Assembly: GCF_030068545.1 (NCBI RefSeq)
Contig: NZ_JASJOR010000024.1
Location: forward strand, 62,001 to 126,000
Origin: Xanthocytophaga flava
Lineage (GTDB): Bacteria > Bacteroidota > Bacteroidia > Cytophagales > 172606-1
Length of the DNA: 64,000 nt
Direction of reading: 5' to 3'
Below the pieces are notes generated by a model. The model searched no databases and was not told the DNA's origin. It saw only the letters and a list, made by a program, of their open reading frames with translations. Position 1 is the first letter of the stretch. Every line of letters starts with the position of its first letter. A program made the position numbers and the translations under genes. This document shows positions 18,459 to 27,710 of this stretch, piece by piece.

Positions 18459-19814
18459 ATGATCGAACAGATTATTTTCATCATATGCTTGGCAGCTGTA
18501 GGATACATTGCCTACAAACGCATCAGAAGGATTATCCAGAACATTCGATTGGGTAAAGATGAAGTCATCAAAGACAATCCATCTCAACGCTGGCAAAATA
18601 CACTTCTTATTGCCTTTGGTCAAAAGAAAATGTTTGACCGCCCACTAGTAGGATTAATGCACTTTGTGATTTATGTAGGATTTCTAATCATTAATATTGA
18701 AGTACTGGAAATAATCATAGATGGTATTGCAGGTACACACAGGCTTTTCGCACCTATCCTGGGAGGATTTTATACATTTCTAATTAACTTCTTTGAGTTC
18801 TTAGCGGTGGGAGTAATTGTAGTCTGTGCTATTTTTCTGATAAGACGGAATATACTACGTGTCAAACGTCTTCATGCACGGGAACTGACCAAATGGCCTC
18901 TTACAGATGCCAATCTGATTCTGACATTTGAAATTCTGCTTATGTTGGCATTTCTTACCTGGAATGCATCAGATACTGTATTACGTGAAAGAGGAGTAGA
19001 ACATTACAATATTGCAGGGATAGGTTCTTTCTGGTTTAGTGGCATTCTATCCAGCCTTTTTGAAGGTTGGGATACAACATCGTTAGTCGTGTATGAACGA
19101 TTTGCCTGGTGGTTCCATATTCTGGGTATTCTGGGTTTTGGTATTTATGTTACCTATTCCAAGCATCTACATATTGCAATGGCATTTCCCAACACCTATT
19201 TTGCCCGCCTCCTTCCCAAAGGAGAAATGCGCAACATGCCTGTTGTAACCAAAGAAGTTCGTCTGATGCTGGGCTTACCAGAAACAACCAATGGTAGCAC
19301 TGACACCTCGGTAAGTACAGAATCTGCTGATGCAACTCCTGGTCGCTTTGGAGCCAAAGACATCAATGATCTTTCATGGAAAAATCTGATGGATGCATAT
19401 AGTTGCACAGAATGTGGCCGTTGTACTTCCGAATGTCCAGCTAATATTACGGGTAAGCTTTTGTCCCCACGTAAAATCATGATGGATACCCGGGATCGTA
19501 TGGAAGAGGTTGGACAACAAATAGAATCGGGTAAAGAGGCTTTTACAGATGGAAAATCTTTGCTGGATAACTACATAACACGTGAAGAACTTTTGGCCTG
19601 TACCACCTGTAATGCCTGTGTGGAAGTATGTCCAGTAAGTATTAGTCCACTAGATATCATCCTTGAGTTACGTCGCTATATGATTATGGAAGAGTCTTCC
19701 GCTCCAGGTTCATGGAATGCTATGTTTTCAAATGAAGAGAATAATATGGCTCCCTGGAAATTCTCTCCATCAGATAGATTTAATTGGGCAGACCAACTCA
19801 AATCAGGTCAATAA
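18459..19814 (+). CDS. Membrane Fe-S protein with cytochrome-b-like helices (HdrC/NarI-like)
   Basis: This is a 451-residue membrane-bound electron carrier. About five helices (near 2-20, 63-88, 107-128, 150-170 and 213-238) contain His residues that could bind b-type heme as in NarI/DsrM. The C-terminal cytoplasmic part holds two 4Fe-4S motifs: CTECGRCTSECP (about 316) and CTTCNACVEVCP (about 381). With the CCG-domain protein 62 bases downstream it forms a two-gene module, probably passing electrons between the quinone pool and a soluble partner. Such pairs are common in Bacteroidota and the partner is usually unknown. Heme binding is inferred. Confidence 0.85.
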   Translation: MIEQIIFIICLAAVGYIAYKRIRRIIQNIRLGKDEVIKDNPSQRWQNTLLIAFGQKKMFDRPLVGLMHFVIYVGFLIINIEVLEIIIDGIAGTHRLFAPILGGFYTFLINFFEFLAVGVIVVCAIFLIRRNILRVKRLHARELTKWPLTDANLILTFEILLMLAFLTWNASDTVLRERGVEHYNIAGIGSFWFSGILSSLFEGWDTTSLVVYERFAWWFHILGILGFGIYVTYSKHLHIAMAFPNTYFARLLPKGEMRNMPVVTKEVRLMLGLPETTNGSTDTSVSTESADATPGRFGAKDINDLSWKNLMDAYSCTECGRCTSECPANITGKLLSPRKIMMDTRDRMEEVGQQIESGKEAFTDGKSLLDNYITREELLACTTCNACVEVCPVSISPLDIILELRRYMIMEESSAPGSWNAMFSNEENNMAPWKFSPSDRFNWADQLKSGQ

Positions 19815-19876
19815 AATAACAATTCAGTGTGTATGATTGCTTACATATATTGTGAACAAAACATTCTACTATAGAT

Positions 19877-20671
19877 ATGAGTGAAACCATAAATTTTCAA
19901 GTTCCTACCATGGCTGAGTTGATGGCCCGCGGAGAAGAACCCGAAGTTCTTTTCTGGGTAGGTTGTGCCGGTTCTTTTGATGATCGGTACAAAAAAGTAA
20001 CGATTGCCTTTACCAAAATCTTAAATAAACTAGGTATCCGTTTTGCGGTACTTGGTACAGAAGAAAGTTGTACAGGAGATCCTGCACGTCGGGCAGGGAA
20101 TGAATTCCTCTTCCAGATGCTGGCCATACAAAATATAGAAGTCTTGAATGGTTATAATATTAAGAAAATCGTAACAGCATGTCCCCACTGTTTCAATACG
20201 TTGAAAAATGATTACCCTGCTTTAGGGGGAAATTATGAAGTACTTCATCATTCCCAATTTTTACAACAATTAATCAATGAAGGTAAAATAAAATTACAGG
20301 GAGGTGGGGAATTCAAAGGCAAACGTATTACCTACCACGATTCCTGCTATCTGGGACGTGCCAACGATGTATATGAAGCTCCACGAGAAGTATTGCAGGC
20401 TCTTGATGCAGAACTCATTGAGATGAAACGCAGTCGTCGACATGGACTGTGTTGTGGTGCAGGTGGTGGACAGATGTTTAAAGAAGCAGAACCTGGCAAT
20501 AAGGAGGTTAATATTGAACGGATTGAAGAAGCTCTCAACACCAATCCGAATGTTGTAGCTGTTGCCTGCCCATTTTGTATGACGATGCTGGCAGATGGAA
20601 TTAAAAACAAAGAGAAGGAAACTGAAGTTAAAGTATATGATCTGGCAGAACTAATTGATAGGTCATTATAA
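19877..20671 (+). CDS. CCG-domain (Fe-S) oxidoreductase subunit (HdrB/HdrD-like)
   Basis: This is a 264-residue cytoplasmic protein with two CCG (cysteine-rich) domains, as in heterodisulfide reductase HdrB and glycolate oxidase GlcF. The first domain has WVGCAGSFDD, ESCTGDPARR and TACPHCFNTL. The second has HDSCYLGRAN, GLCCGAGGG and VACPFCMTML. These Cys sets bind an unusual Fe-S cluster. It must work with the membrane Fe-S protein encoded just upstream. No thiol-disulfide substrate such as CoM-CoB exists in bacteria of this type, so the physiological donor is open. Confidence 0.88.
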   Translation: MSETINFQVPTMAELMARGEEPEVLFWVGCAGSFDDRYKKVTIAFTKILNKLGIRFAVLGTEESCTGDPARRAGNEFLFQMLAIQNIEVLNGYNIKKIVTACPHCFNTLKNDYPALGGNYEVLHHSQFLQQLINEGKIKLQGGGEFKGKRITYHDSCYLGRANDVYEAPREVLQALDAELIEMKRSRRHGLCCGAGGGQMFKEAEPGNKEVNIERIEEALNTNPNVVAVACPFCMTMLADGIKNKEKETEVKVYDLAELIDRSL

Positions 20672-20701
20672 AGCCAACAATTTAATATCAACCAACAACT
20701 A

Positions 20702-20750
20702 AAAACCCCCTGGGAAGTAGAGTTTAACTCTCTTCTCAGGGTTTATTTTT
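20702..20750 (+). terminator. Intrinsic terminator after the Fe-S module
   Basis: A long imperfect hairpin (AAACCC...GGGTTT, with an inner AGAGTT/AACTCT stem) is followed by TATTTTTG. It lies between convergent genes and could also stop the CPBP gene on the minus strand, where an A-rich left flank supplies Ts. Confidence 0.8.
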
Positions 20751-20802
20751 GTAAGGATAAACAGCGCAAGAAGTATTTAACAAAAGTACCTATTCTATTC
20801 CT

Positions 20803-21648
20803 CTAAGCTATTTCTTTTAATCTCTTCTTTTTAAGAATCAATACAACCAAAACTATGATCCACAATACTACAATGCCATAACCAATCAGTGAAGCTGTAC
20901 TATGCATATGTTTCTCCCAGTCCGTTGTAGCAGAGTGAATCGGTTTCAAAGTCCATAAACTTTGCTTTTTCCCTACTAAAATCTGCCCTATATTTACTGC
21001 AAAATGAATCCCAGTTGATACAGCAATCCCCCGGGACAGTACAGCTGAAAGACCAAATACCAATGACCAAAGTGAGGTACCCACCATTGCATCCACAATA
21101 CTCCATCCATACAACAAATGATAGAGACCAAAAACAAATGCGATGATCAATTGAGTAGTCCATATTCCAAAGTAAGGTTGTAGTGTTTTTAGGGAATACA
21201 ACCTAAAGACAACTTCTTCAGCAAACACCATAGGTATAAGGCTTATTGCTGACACAATAAACAATTCCATATTGGCTGTATCTACAGATATCAATTGTAC
21301 AGGTTCTGTTAGCAAAAAAATCGCTATTACCACAGGCATCACCAACAACCCCAAAAAGAAACCTAGTAGAAATCGGGGAATAGTACCTGATTGATACTGA
21401 AATCCCATACTTTGAAATGACTGATTATCTTTTCTTATAAACCATAGCGTAATCAGTGTACTTCCCAGACATCCAAATAAACCAAATCCATAACGACTTA
21501 TAGGTAGAGGAAACAAAGAAGCAAGGAATCCACTACCTAATAAAATAAGTTCAACTACTATCCAATACAGAAAAACCTTGAAAAAGGCCATCAGAGGAGC
21601 CGGCTTATTAAATATCGTCCAGCGTTGCAGTAAAGATGAATTTGTCAT
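20803..21648 (-). CDS. CPBP-family intramembrane metalloprotease
   Basis: This is a 281-residue polytopic membrane protein of the CAAX-protease/bacteriocin-processing (Abi, CPBP) family. The three family motifs are present: EEVVFR (about 144), FGLYH (about 174) and IHFAVN (about 228). Together these Glu and His residues make up the membrane-embedded glutamic active site. Eight helices are likely. It is divergent from an XRE-type regulator with a palindromic operator between them. CPBP members process bacteriocins, give self-immunity or act in stress signalling; no bacteriocin gene was seen nearby. Confidence 0.88.
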   Translation of the reverse strand: MTNSSLLQRWTIFNKPAPLMAFFKVFLYWIVVELILLGSGFLASLFPLPISRYGFGLFGCLGSTLITLWFIRKDNQSFQSMGFQYQSGTIPRFLLGFFLGLLVMPVVIAIFLLTEPVQLISVDTANMELFIVSAISLIPMVFAEEVVFRLYSLKTLQPYFGIWTTQLIIAFVFGLYHLLYGWSIVDAMVGTSLWSLVFGLSAVLSRGIAVSTGIHFAVNIGQILVGKKQSLWTLKPIHSATTDWEKHMHSTASLIGYGIVVLWIIVLVVLILKKKRLKEIA

Positions 21649-21734
21649 AGTAATTTAATGAGTTGTCAAATTAATAAATCCGGGTAACAGCTGCCCCAGC
21701 GAAACAAATCTATCCTTACTACCCTCCAAATAAA

Positions 21735-21754
21735 ACGCCATTGACAAATGGCGT
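21735..21754. promoter_or_regulatory. Palindromic operator between CPBP and XRE genes
   Basis: Perfect 8-base arms, ACGCCATT and AATGGCGT, flank the 4 bases GACA. The site lies 41 bases before the XRE start, over a TTG that could be its -33 box. Such a site fits autoregulation by the HTH protein encoded next to it, with possible control of the divergent protease gene. Confidence 0.55.
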
Positions 21755-21794
21755 ACAAAAGACGTATATTGTCATCATCTTTACTACCTAAACT

Positions 21795-22250
21795 ATGGAT
21801 ACTACAGCCAAGGAAACAATCGCCCAAAAGGTAAGAGACGGACGTCAGGCAAAAGGCTATACCCAACAAGAACTTTCCAACCTTACAGGTATCAGTCTGC
21901 GGTCTATTCAGCGAATCGAAAGTGCGGATGTACTCCCCAGAGCCTATACAGTAAAAGTTCTTTCTGAACAATTAAACTTTATATGGGATTTTGCTCAAGC
22001 AGAAGAAGGGTCCTCTCAGGAATCTTCACATAATCCAGCAAAAGAGCCTACCTTCATAGCCTTACCAACAAGGCTCAATTATGCCCAGAAAATTATTTTG
22101 ACCTTTAGCAGTGGTATTATTCTACTACTGTTGGCAGCAGCTTTCTTGGCACAATCTGCCCGATTTCCAGAAACAGAGTTTGAACTGTTCTTATTTATTG
22201 CAGGAATGTTAGGAATTTATACCATGGTACTTTTAAGAATATGGAAGTAA
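21795..22250 (+). CDS. XRE-family regulator with membrane anchor
   Basis: This is a 151-residue protein with an N-terminal XRE helix-turn-helix (about 10-65). The recognition region is YTQQELSNLTGISLRSIQRIE, which resembles SinR/Cro-type domains. Two hydrophobic helices follow (about 95-113 and 122-145), so the DNA-binding domain is probably tethered to the inner membrane. It is divergent from the CPBP protease, and the two may form a membrane signalling pair in which the protease acts on the regulator; this is inference. Its stop lies 4 bases from the convergent flavin-reductase stop. Confidence 0.87.
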   Translation: MDTTAKETIAQKVRDGRQAKGYTQQELSNLTGISLRSIQRIESADVLPRAYTVKVLSEQLNFIWDFAQAEEGSSQESSHNPAKEPTFIALPTRLNYAQKIILTFSSGIILLLLAAAFLAQSARFPETEFELFLFIAGMLGIYTMVLLRIWK

Positions 22251-22254
22251 ATTC

Positions 22255-22928
22255 TTATTCTACACTTAGTTCTCGGGCTGCCTTCCAGTCAGAACTCTGA
22301 TAAAGTTGTTCAGGAACTTGAGCCAATATTGATGGATGTACCTGTTCTCCTAATCCATAAAATTGCTGAAAATTCATAATCAATGGTCGCCATTTATCTG
22401 GGTCAACACGATCAGGATTGTCTTTCATCTGAATCGACTCCTCCAGATATACTCGAACTACTTTCAGCTCTATGCTTACAATCTTTCCACGTTGTGTAGA
22501 GCTTTCTTCGGCAATGGGATGAGTAGCTACTAATTGCGCTTCCATTTGTACCGGACACTCCAATACTCTTGGAGCGACTACAATCTCAGAATCAACAGCT
22601 GAAAGTCCTGCAATGTCAAATTTATCAGGTTCAAACCGATACCCTTTTGCTAGTTTGCCTTCGGGAACAGGCTTTGACCCGGTAGTCAAAGCCAGACGGT
22701 TTACAGCCGCAACTTCATTCACAGAAGGTAGGTTCAAAACACATTCTCCAGTACGTAGAAGATTTTCAGTGGTTTTGGATAAAGCAGATATGCCAATCAT
22801 ACAGCGCCAGCCTAACCAAAAGCTGAAGATATAGGTGCCAGATTATAGGAATTGTTTTCATTCAACGTACTGATAAGTACTACAGGTGTACCAAAATACA
22901 AAATAGAGGGATTACTGATCTGATGCAT
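22255..22928 (-). pseudogene. Flavin reductase-family gene with a one-base frameshift
   Basis: The C-terminal 181 residues (from the ATG at 22800) match the FMN-binding flavin-reductase family, for example KTTENLLRTGECVLNLPS, but lack the normal N-terminus. That N-terminus is present just upstream in another frame: from 22928 it reads ILYFGTPVVLISTLNENN and NLAPISSAF, then hits a stop. Adding one T to the four-T run (22818-22821 on the plus strand) joins the frames as SAFWLGWRCMIG, the family sequence. So it is either a recent inactivating deletion in a homopolymer or a sequencing error. If intact it would be a flavin-dependent oxidoreductase of about 224 residues. Confidence 0.85.
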
Positions 22929-23199
22929 AGGGTTGACTTGAAAAATGAACGAGCCAAAACTCAGACATCTTTCCTTAGATAAAAACCCATTTCTTGCGAT
23001 CTTTAATTATGCCTGTGGCTAATCGGTGATACAGATAGTAGAGTATCAGACAATGGATGTCTGTTTAGTAATGAAGTTTTTTTCAGGTGAACTCAATGAA
23101 TCACTCATTTGCTGATCATTCTGAATGCAATGGGAACACTTTCCGGATTTTTCTCATTCTATAGAAAAATCAATATATTAGCAAAAAAGTAAAAGTCTT

Positions 23200-23703
23200 A
23201 TGTTTATAGAATTCAATCAGATGCCTGACACTTCCCGTGTATGGGTATATCAAGCAGGTCGTCCGTTTACAAGTGACGAAGAGAGAAATATAGTGGCTGA
23301 TACACAAAACTTTCTGGTATCCTGGACTGTACACAACCAGACATTAAAAGCATCTTGTCAGATTGCTCACCATCAGTTTCTGATTCTGGCTGTTGATGAA
23401 GAATACAATGCAGCCAGTGGATGTTCTATTGATAAATCTGTTCGGTTCATGCAGGAGATGGAACAACAATATCATATCTCCTTCTTTGATCGTACACAAC
23501 AGGCATTTTTAATAAATGACACAGTGCAGTTGATTGCACTAAAGGACATAAAACAAGCTGTAGAATCTGAACAAATTACGTCTGATACACCAGCATTCAA
23601 CAATCTGGTAAATACCATTGATCAACTACAAACAGAATGGTTAAAACCAGCGGGCAATACCTGGCTTTCCCGTTATTTTAAGCCGAAAACGGTATCAGCA
23701 TAA
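23200..23703 (+). CDS. Conserved Bacteroidota protein, often labelled ABC transporter ATPase
   Basis: This 167-residue soluble protein belongs to a family found across Bacteroidota. Databases often name it an ABC transporter ATPase, but no Walker A or Walker B motif is present, so that name is misleading. Typical family features are SRVWVYQAGRPFT near the N-terminus, the conserved ASGCSIDKSVRF near residue 74 and FNNLVNTIDQLQTEW near the end. Function is unknown. A hairpin 7 bases after the stop (23710-23742) probably ends its transcript. Confidence 0.78.
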   Translation: MFIEFNQMPDTSRVWVYQAGRPFTSDEERNIVADTQNFLVSWTVHNQTLKASCQIAHHQFLILAVDEEYNAASGCSIDKSVRFMQEMEQQYHISFFDRTQQAFLINDTVQLIALKDIKQAVESEQITSDTPAFNNLVNTIDQLQTEWLKPAGNTWLSRYFKPKTVSA

Positions 23704-23709
23704 ATAGGC

Positions 23710-23742
23710 TTCTGGAAATCCTGTTTGTAAGGACTTCCAGAA
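23710..23742 (+). terminator. Hairpin after the conserved protein gene
   Basis: Twelve-base arms (23710-23721 and 23731-23742) pair at all but one position around a 9-base loop. The T run that follows is weak (ATCTTATATT), so termination is likely but not certain. Confidence 0.55.
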
Positions 23743-23869
23743 ATCTTATATTGTCTAAGAGAAGAATGGCGAAGCAATAATTTAAAAATCAGCTTCATAT
23801 AATTTACAATCTAATTCGTCGTTTTTCAGGTATAAACCCTATTTTTCGGAAAAAAATTACTAGTGCGCT

Positions 23870-25801
23870 ATGCTACGCAAATCTATACCTATATTTTTTG
23901 TCTTTGGAATACTGTTACTGGCCAGTTGTAATTCGGCGTCCCGACTTTACAAAAAAGGAGTACAACAGATGAGAGCCGGCAAATATCAACCTGCCATTGA
24001 CAACTTCACAAAAGCCAAAGCGAAAAATGCTTCATTCAAACCACTGGAAATAAATACTTCCATTGCGTCCGCTTATTGGTACTCCAATAGAATCAAAGAA
24101 GCTGAACCTTTTTACAAAGATGCTATCGCCGCTGGCAACAAGGATGATACTGTTAAGTATTATTATGCCTATGCATTAAAGGCAAATGGAAAATACAAAG
24201 AAGCTCAGGCTGCCTTCGAAGATTATATGAAAACAGCTAAAAGTTTGAGACTTCGTGCCTTAGCGAAAAAAGAAATTGAAAACCTTCCGGAGATAGAAAA
24301 AACTGCTTCCCAAAAAACATTCTATGAAATTCAGAATGTACAGGCGCTAAATACCACTGCCTCAGAATTCTCACCTGTATTACAAGGAGAAAATATCATT
24401 TTCACAGCATCCCGTAAGGAAAAGGCCTATGAAGCCAATGGTCTGGGTATGGTTGGCCTGTATAAATCCAAGTTAGCAGATTCTACTTCATTACAAAAAC
24501 CTGAACTATTTAGCGATAAAATCTATGATGCCAATGTAAACGAAGGTACACCAACCTTCTCCAAAGATGGCAAAATGATGATCTTCGCCAGAGGCAATCT
24601 GGGTGGCAGGACCCGTGGACGGAAGGATATGGACTTATATATATCCTACTTTCGTGATAATAAATGGACTGACCCTGAACTTATGCCAATTAGTCATCCG
24701 GATGCATGGGATGCACAACCAACCTTGTCTACTGATGGCAAAACATTATACTTTGCCTCTAATCGTAGTGGAGGTTTAGGTGGTGTTGATTTGTGGCGGG
24801 CAACAGCTGATGCTAGTGGGCGCTTCGGCAAACCAACCAATATGGGAACCAAGATTAATACGCCAGGCAACGATATGTTTCCTTATGTATCAGATGATGG
24901 CAAGTTATATTTCTCTTCAGACGGACATCCTGGTCTGGGTCGACTGGATATGTTTGTAGCCATTCGTAAAGCTGGAGAGATTACCCTTTCCAATATGGGT
25001 GTACCCATGAACTCTACCGGCGATGATTTTGGTATCATCTTTAAAACTCCAACTACCGGATACTTTTCATCTGACCGTGAAGGTGGTAAAGGCGATGATG
25101 ACATCTATTACTTTGAAGACAAAAATCCTGGTTACAAAATTGTTAATTACTTCCTGGCTGGCACGACAATCACTAAAGGACCAACGGGTGATGTTGTGTT
25201 GGGAAACACCAAAATTCAGTTCATGGAAGGAGATAAGCAGATTGGTGAAATGACCACAAAAGACGATGGAACATTTAAGTTTCCGGTACAGGAAGGCAAA
25301 AATTATATGATAATAGCTGCTAAGCCAGATTATCTAACCAATCGTGAGCCATTCTCTATGTCAGGTCGTACCATTCCTCAGGAGATGCTGATAAAACCTG
25401 TTACAGATACTACTTTCTATGTAAAAGTGCCTCTTAACCGTGAAGAAAAAGGAGTTACACTGGTATTGAATATCTATTACGATCTGGATAAAGATGCAAT
25501 TCGCCCAGATGCAGCAATTGAATTGGACAAAGTCGTGCAGTTTCTCAATGACAACCCTCGCATCTCTGTAGAACTAGGTTCACACACCGATGCCCGTGCA
25601 TCAGATGATTATAACCTGGCACTCTCACAACGTCGTGCAAACTCAGCTGTACAATATCTGATCTCCAAAGGAATTGCTGTTAATCGGATTGCAGCTAAAG
25701 GATATGGAGAAACAGCATTGCTAATCAAAGAAGCAGAAACAGAAGAAGAACATCAGCAAAACCGTCGTACAGAGATTCGCGTTACAGGCGTTAATAAATA
25801 A
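23870..25801 (+). CDS. PorE-like lipoprotein: TPR, beta-propeller, regulatory and OmpA domains
   Basis: This is a 643-residue lipoprotein (LLLASC, Cys about 20). Domains in order are TPR-like helices (about 25-150), a PD40/WD40-type beta-propeller (about 165-425, with repeats such as KTLYFASNRSGGLGG), a carboxypeptidase-like regulatory domain (about 435-515) and an OmpA C-terminal domain (about 525-640). The OmpA part has SHTDARASDDYNLALSQRR, whose Asp and Arg bind peptidoglycan. This exact order is that of PorE, which ties the type IX secretion machine to the cell wall. Related OmpA proteins next to PorP/SprF paralogues share it, but no porP gene lies beside it. Confidence 0.82.
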   Translation: MLRKSIPIFFVFGILLLASCNSASRLYKKGVQQMRAGKYQPAIDNFTKAKAKNASFKPLEINTSIASAYWYSNRIKEAEPFYKDAIAAGNKDDTVKYYYAYALKANGKYKEAQAAFEDYMKTAKSLRLRALAKKEIENLPEIEKTASQKTFYEIQNVQALNTTASEFSPVLQGENIIFTASRKEKAYEANGLGMVGLYKSKLADSTSLQKPELFSDKIYDANVNEGTPTFSKDGKMMIFARGNLGGRTRGRKDMDLYISYFRDNKWTDPELMPISHPDAWDAQPTLSTDGKTLYFASNRSGGLGGVDLWRATADASGRFGKPTNMGTKINTPGNDMFPYVSDDGKLYFSSDGHPGLGRLDMFVAIRKAGEITLSNMGVPMNSTGDDFGIIFKTPTTGYFSSDREGGKGDDDIYYFEDKNPGYKIVNYFLAGTTITKGPTGDVVLGNTKIQFMEGDKQIGEMTTKDDGTFKFPVQEGKNYMIIAAKPDYLTNREPFSMSGRTIPQEMLIKPVTDTTFYVKVPLNREEKGVTLVLNIYYDLDKDAIRPDAAIELDKVVQFLNDNPRISVELGSHTDARASDDYNLALSQRRANSAVQYLISKGIAVNRIAAKGYGETALLIKEAETEEEHQQNRRTEIRVTGVNK

Positions 25802-25821
25802 TAAATCAAACTATACCCTGA

Positions 25822-25855
25822 ATACAAAACCCTGCTTGCAGCAGGGTTTTGTATT
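25822..25855 (+). terminator. Intrinsic terminator after the PorE-like gene
   Basis: A perfect stem (ATACAAAACCCTGC pairing with GCAGGGTTTTGTAT) encloses a short TTGCA loop. It is strong in both directions because the arms end in A and T runs. Confidence 0.88.
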
Positions 25856-25947
25856 TCTATCTCCCCTATCCCTCAACTATCAAACTCTTTGCTGTGAACA
25901 TAATCCTATAAGCTATTTATCATAGGAAATAATGACTTCTCTCATCC

Positions 25948-25975
25948 TTTGTCAGATGCCTCACTTGTACCTTTG
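25948..25975 (+). promoter_or_regulatory. Possible promoter of hemN
   Basis: A good -7 box, TACCTTTG (25968-25975), lies 22 bases before the start codon. The nearest TTTG (25948-25951) is only 16 bases upstream instead of 19, so the -33 assignment is weak. Confidence 0.4.
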
Positions 25976-25997
25976 ATTATCTTTAATCTATAGTACT

Positions 25998-27359
25998 ATG
26001 ATTGGCTCTGACATAGGTTCTCTCATTCAAAAATACGACATTCCTTGTCCCCGATATACCAGCTATCCCACTGTACCTCACTGGAAAGATACACCTTCCG
26101 GTACGGATTGGGAAGAGTCAGTACGACAGGCATTTGATCGTAGCTATTCCAAAGGTATCAGTCTTTATATGCATCTCCCCTATTGTGAAAAGCTATGTAC
26201 GTATTGTGGATGCAATAAACGTATCACAGCCAATCATGCGGTCGAAAAACCATATATCGATACATTACTAAAAGAATGGCAACTATACCATACATTATTT
26301 GGCAGACAGCCTATAGTAAGTGAAATACATCTCGGCGGAGGCACACCAACGTTTTTCTCTGCCTCTCATCTGCAATACCTGATCGAAAATATACTAAGTA
26401 CTTCCTATATCTCTTCTCATCCGGAATTCAGTCTGGAAGTCCACCCCAATTATACAAAGAAAGAACAACTACAAACTCTTTATCACTTAGGCTTTCGTAG
26501 ATTGAGCGTAGGAATTCAGGATTTTGATGAAAAAGTACAGTATATCATCAATCGTCCTCAGACGTTTGAGCAAACCAAACGTGTATTTGAAGATGCCAGA
26601 CAAATAGGATATACAGCAATCAATGCGGATATTATTTATGGACTGCCTCTTCAAACTATAGACAGTATCCGTATGACCATTGATCGGGTACAGGAGTTGC
26701 GTCCGGAACGTATTGCCTTTTATAGTTATGCACATGTTCCCTGGAAAAGTCCGGCACAACGTCGTTATACAGAAGCAGATCTGCCTCAAGCTGATCAGAA
26801 ACGTGCTTTGTATGAATTAGGCAGAGAATTGTTACTACAAGCTGGTTATCACGAAATCGGCATGGACCATTTTGCTCTTCCTGCTGATGAATTGTACAAA
26901 GCACACCAACAAGGAACTTTGCATCGCAACTTTATGGGTTATACAACTCAGTCAACGGAATTGCTCATAGGTTTAGGAGCCTCAAGTATTTCTGATACAT
27001 GGAATGCTTTTGCACAAAATAACAAAGAGGTGGAAGCGTATATGCATGAAGTAGAGCAAGGTCAATTACCTATATCCAAAGGCCATATTCTTACTGAGGA
27101 AGATCTGGCAGTTCGAAAACAGATTCTGAATTTGATGTGCAAGCATACTACCTCCTGGACAGGTGAAGCACCTCATTACCTGAAAGATGCGCTTATACGT
27201 CTCAAAGTACTTGAAGACGATGGACTGGTAGAGCTAGATTCACATCACATACAGGTTACTCAAACAGGTAAGCTATTTATACGAAATATTGCCATGCAAC
27301 TGGATGAACATTACTGGCAAAGCCAATCTACTCAACGTACCTTCAGCAAAGCCATTTAA
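25998..27359 (+). CDS. hemN: Oxygen-independent coproporphyrinogen III dehydrogenase HemN
   Basis: This 453-residue radical SAM enzyme converts coproporphyrinogen III to protoporphyrinogen IX without oxygen, a late step of heme synthesis. The start PRYTSYPTVPHW is typical of HemN. The cluster motif CEKLCTYCGC (about 66) has the Cys-x3-Cys-x2-Cys-x-Cys layout of true HemN, not HemW. Also seen are EIHLGGGTPTFF and FRRLSVGIQDF. The C-terminal HemN domain is complete and the length is normal. It is a single-gene unit with a strong terminator. Together with the heme-uptake locus it shows that the cell both makes and scavenges heme. Confidence 0.95.
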   Translation: MIGSDIGSLIQKYDIPCPRYTSYPTVPHWKDTPSGTDWEESVRQAFDRSYSKGISLYMHLPYCEKLCTYCGCNKRITANHAVEKPYIDTLLKEWQLYHTLFGRQPIVSEIHLGGGTPTFFSASHLQYLIENILSTSYISSHPEFSLEVHPNYTKKEQLQTLYHLGFRRLSVGIQDFDEKVQYIINRPQTFEQTKRVFEDARQIGYTAINADIIYGLPLQTIDSIRMTIDRVQELRPERIAFYSYAHVPWKSPAQRRYTEADLPQADQKRALYELGRELLLQAGYHEIGMDHFALPADELYKAHQQGTLHRNFMGYTTQSTELLIGLGASSISDTWNAFAQNNKEVEAYMHEVEQGQLPISKGHILTEEDLAVRKQILNLMCKHTTSWTGEAPHYLKDALIRLKVLEDDGLVELDSHHIQVTQTGKLFIRNIAMQLDEHYWQSQSTQRTFSKAI

Positions 27360-27378
27360 AAATCATCCACAAGGGATA

Positions 27379-27426
27379 ACAGAAGTTTATGTATTTGATA
27401 TATACATAAACTTCTGTTTTTTTATT
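27379..27426 (+). terminator. Intrinsic terminator after hemN
   Basis: A perfect 16-base stem (27379-27394 with 27402-27417) and a 7-base loop are followed by a run of Ts. The rest of the 351-base gap to the next gene holds only AT-rich sequence and presumably that gene's promoter. Confidence 0.92.
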
Positions 27427-27710
27427 ACTTTTTTTAGACACTTATCTCTCTCAAATACAAATACTTATCAACGAAATAAAATTTGATAGGCAATTTCACT
27501 TTTGACTTCAATAAAAAAAAATTTTTTCTTTGCAGCCCAATAAGTACTATCCATCCACTTACTTAGCTCCAGAGCACTTTTAACAAATCAAACAGTACTC
27601 CCTGTCTGATTTACTGCAAGTACATCACAAGAACAATCTTTACAAATCCATTTCCGTCTTAGCCTCTGTATCTGCAGTATAATTATAGTAACCATCGTCC
27701 ATACAAAATC

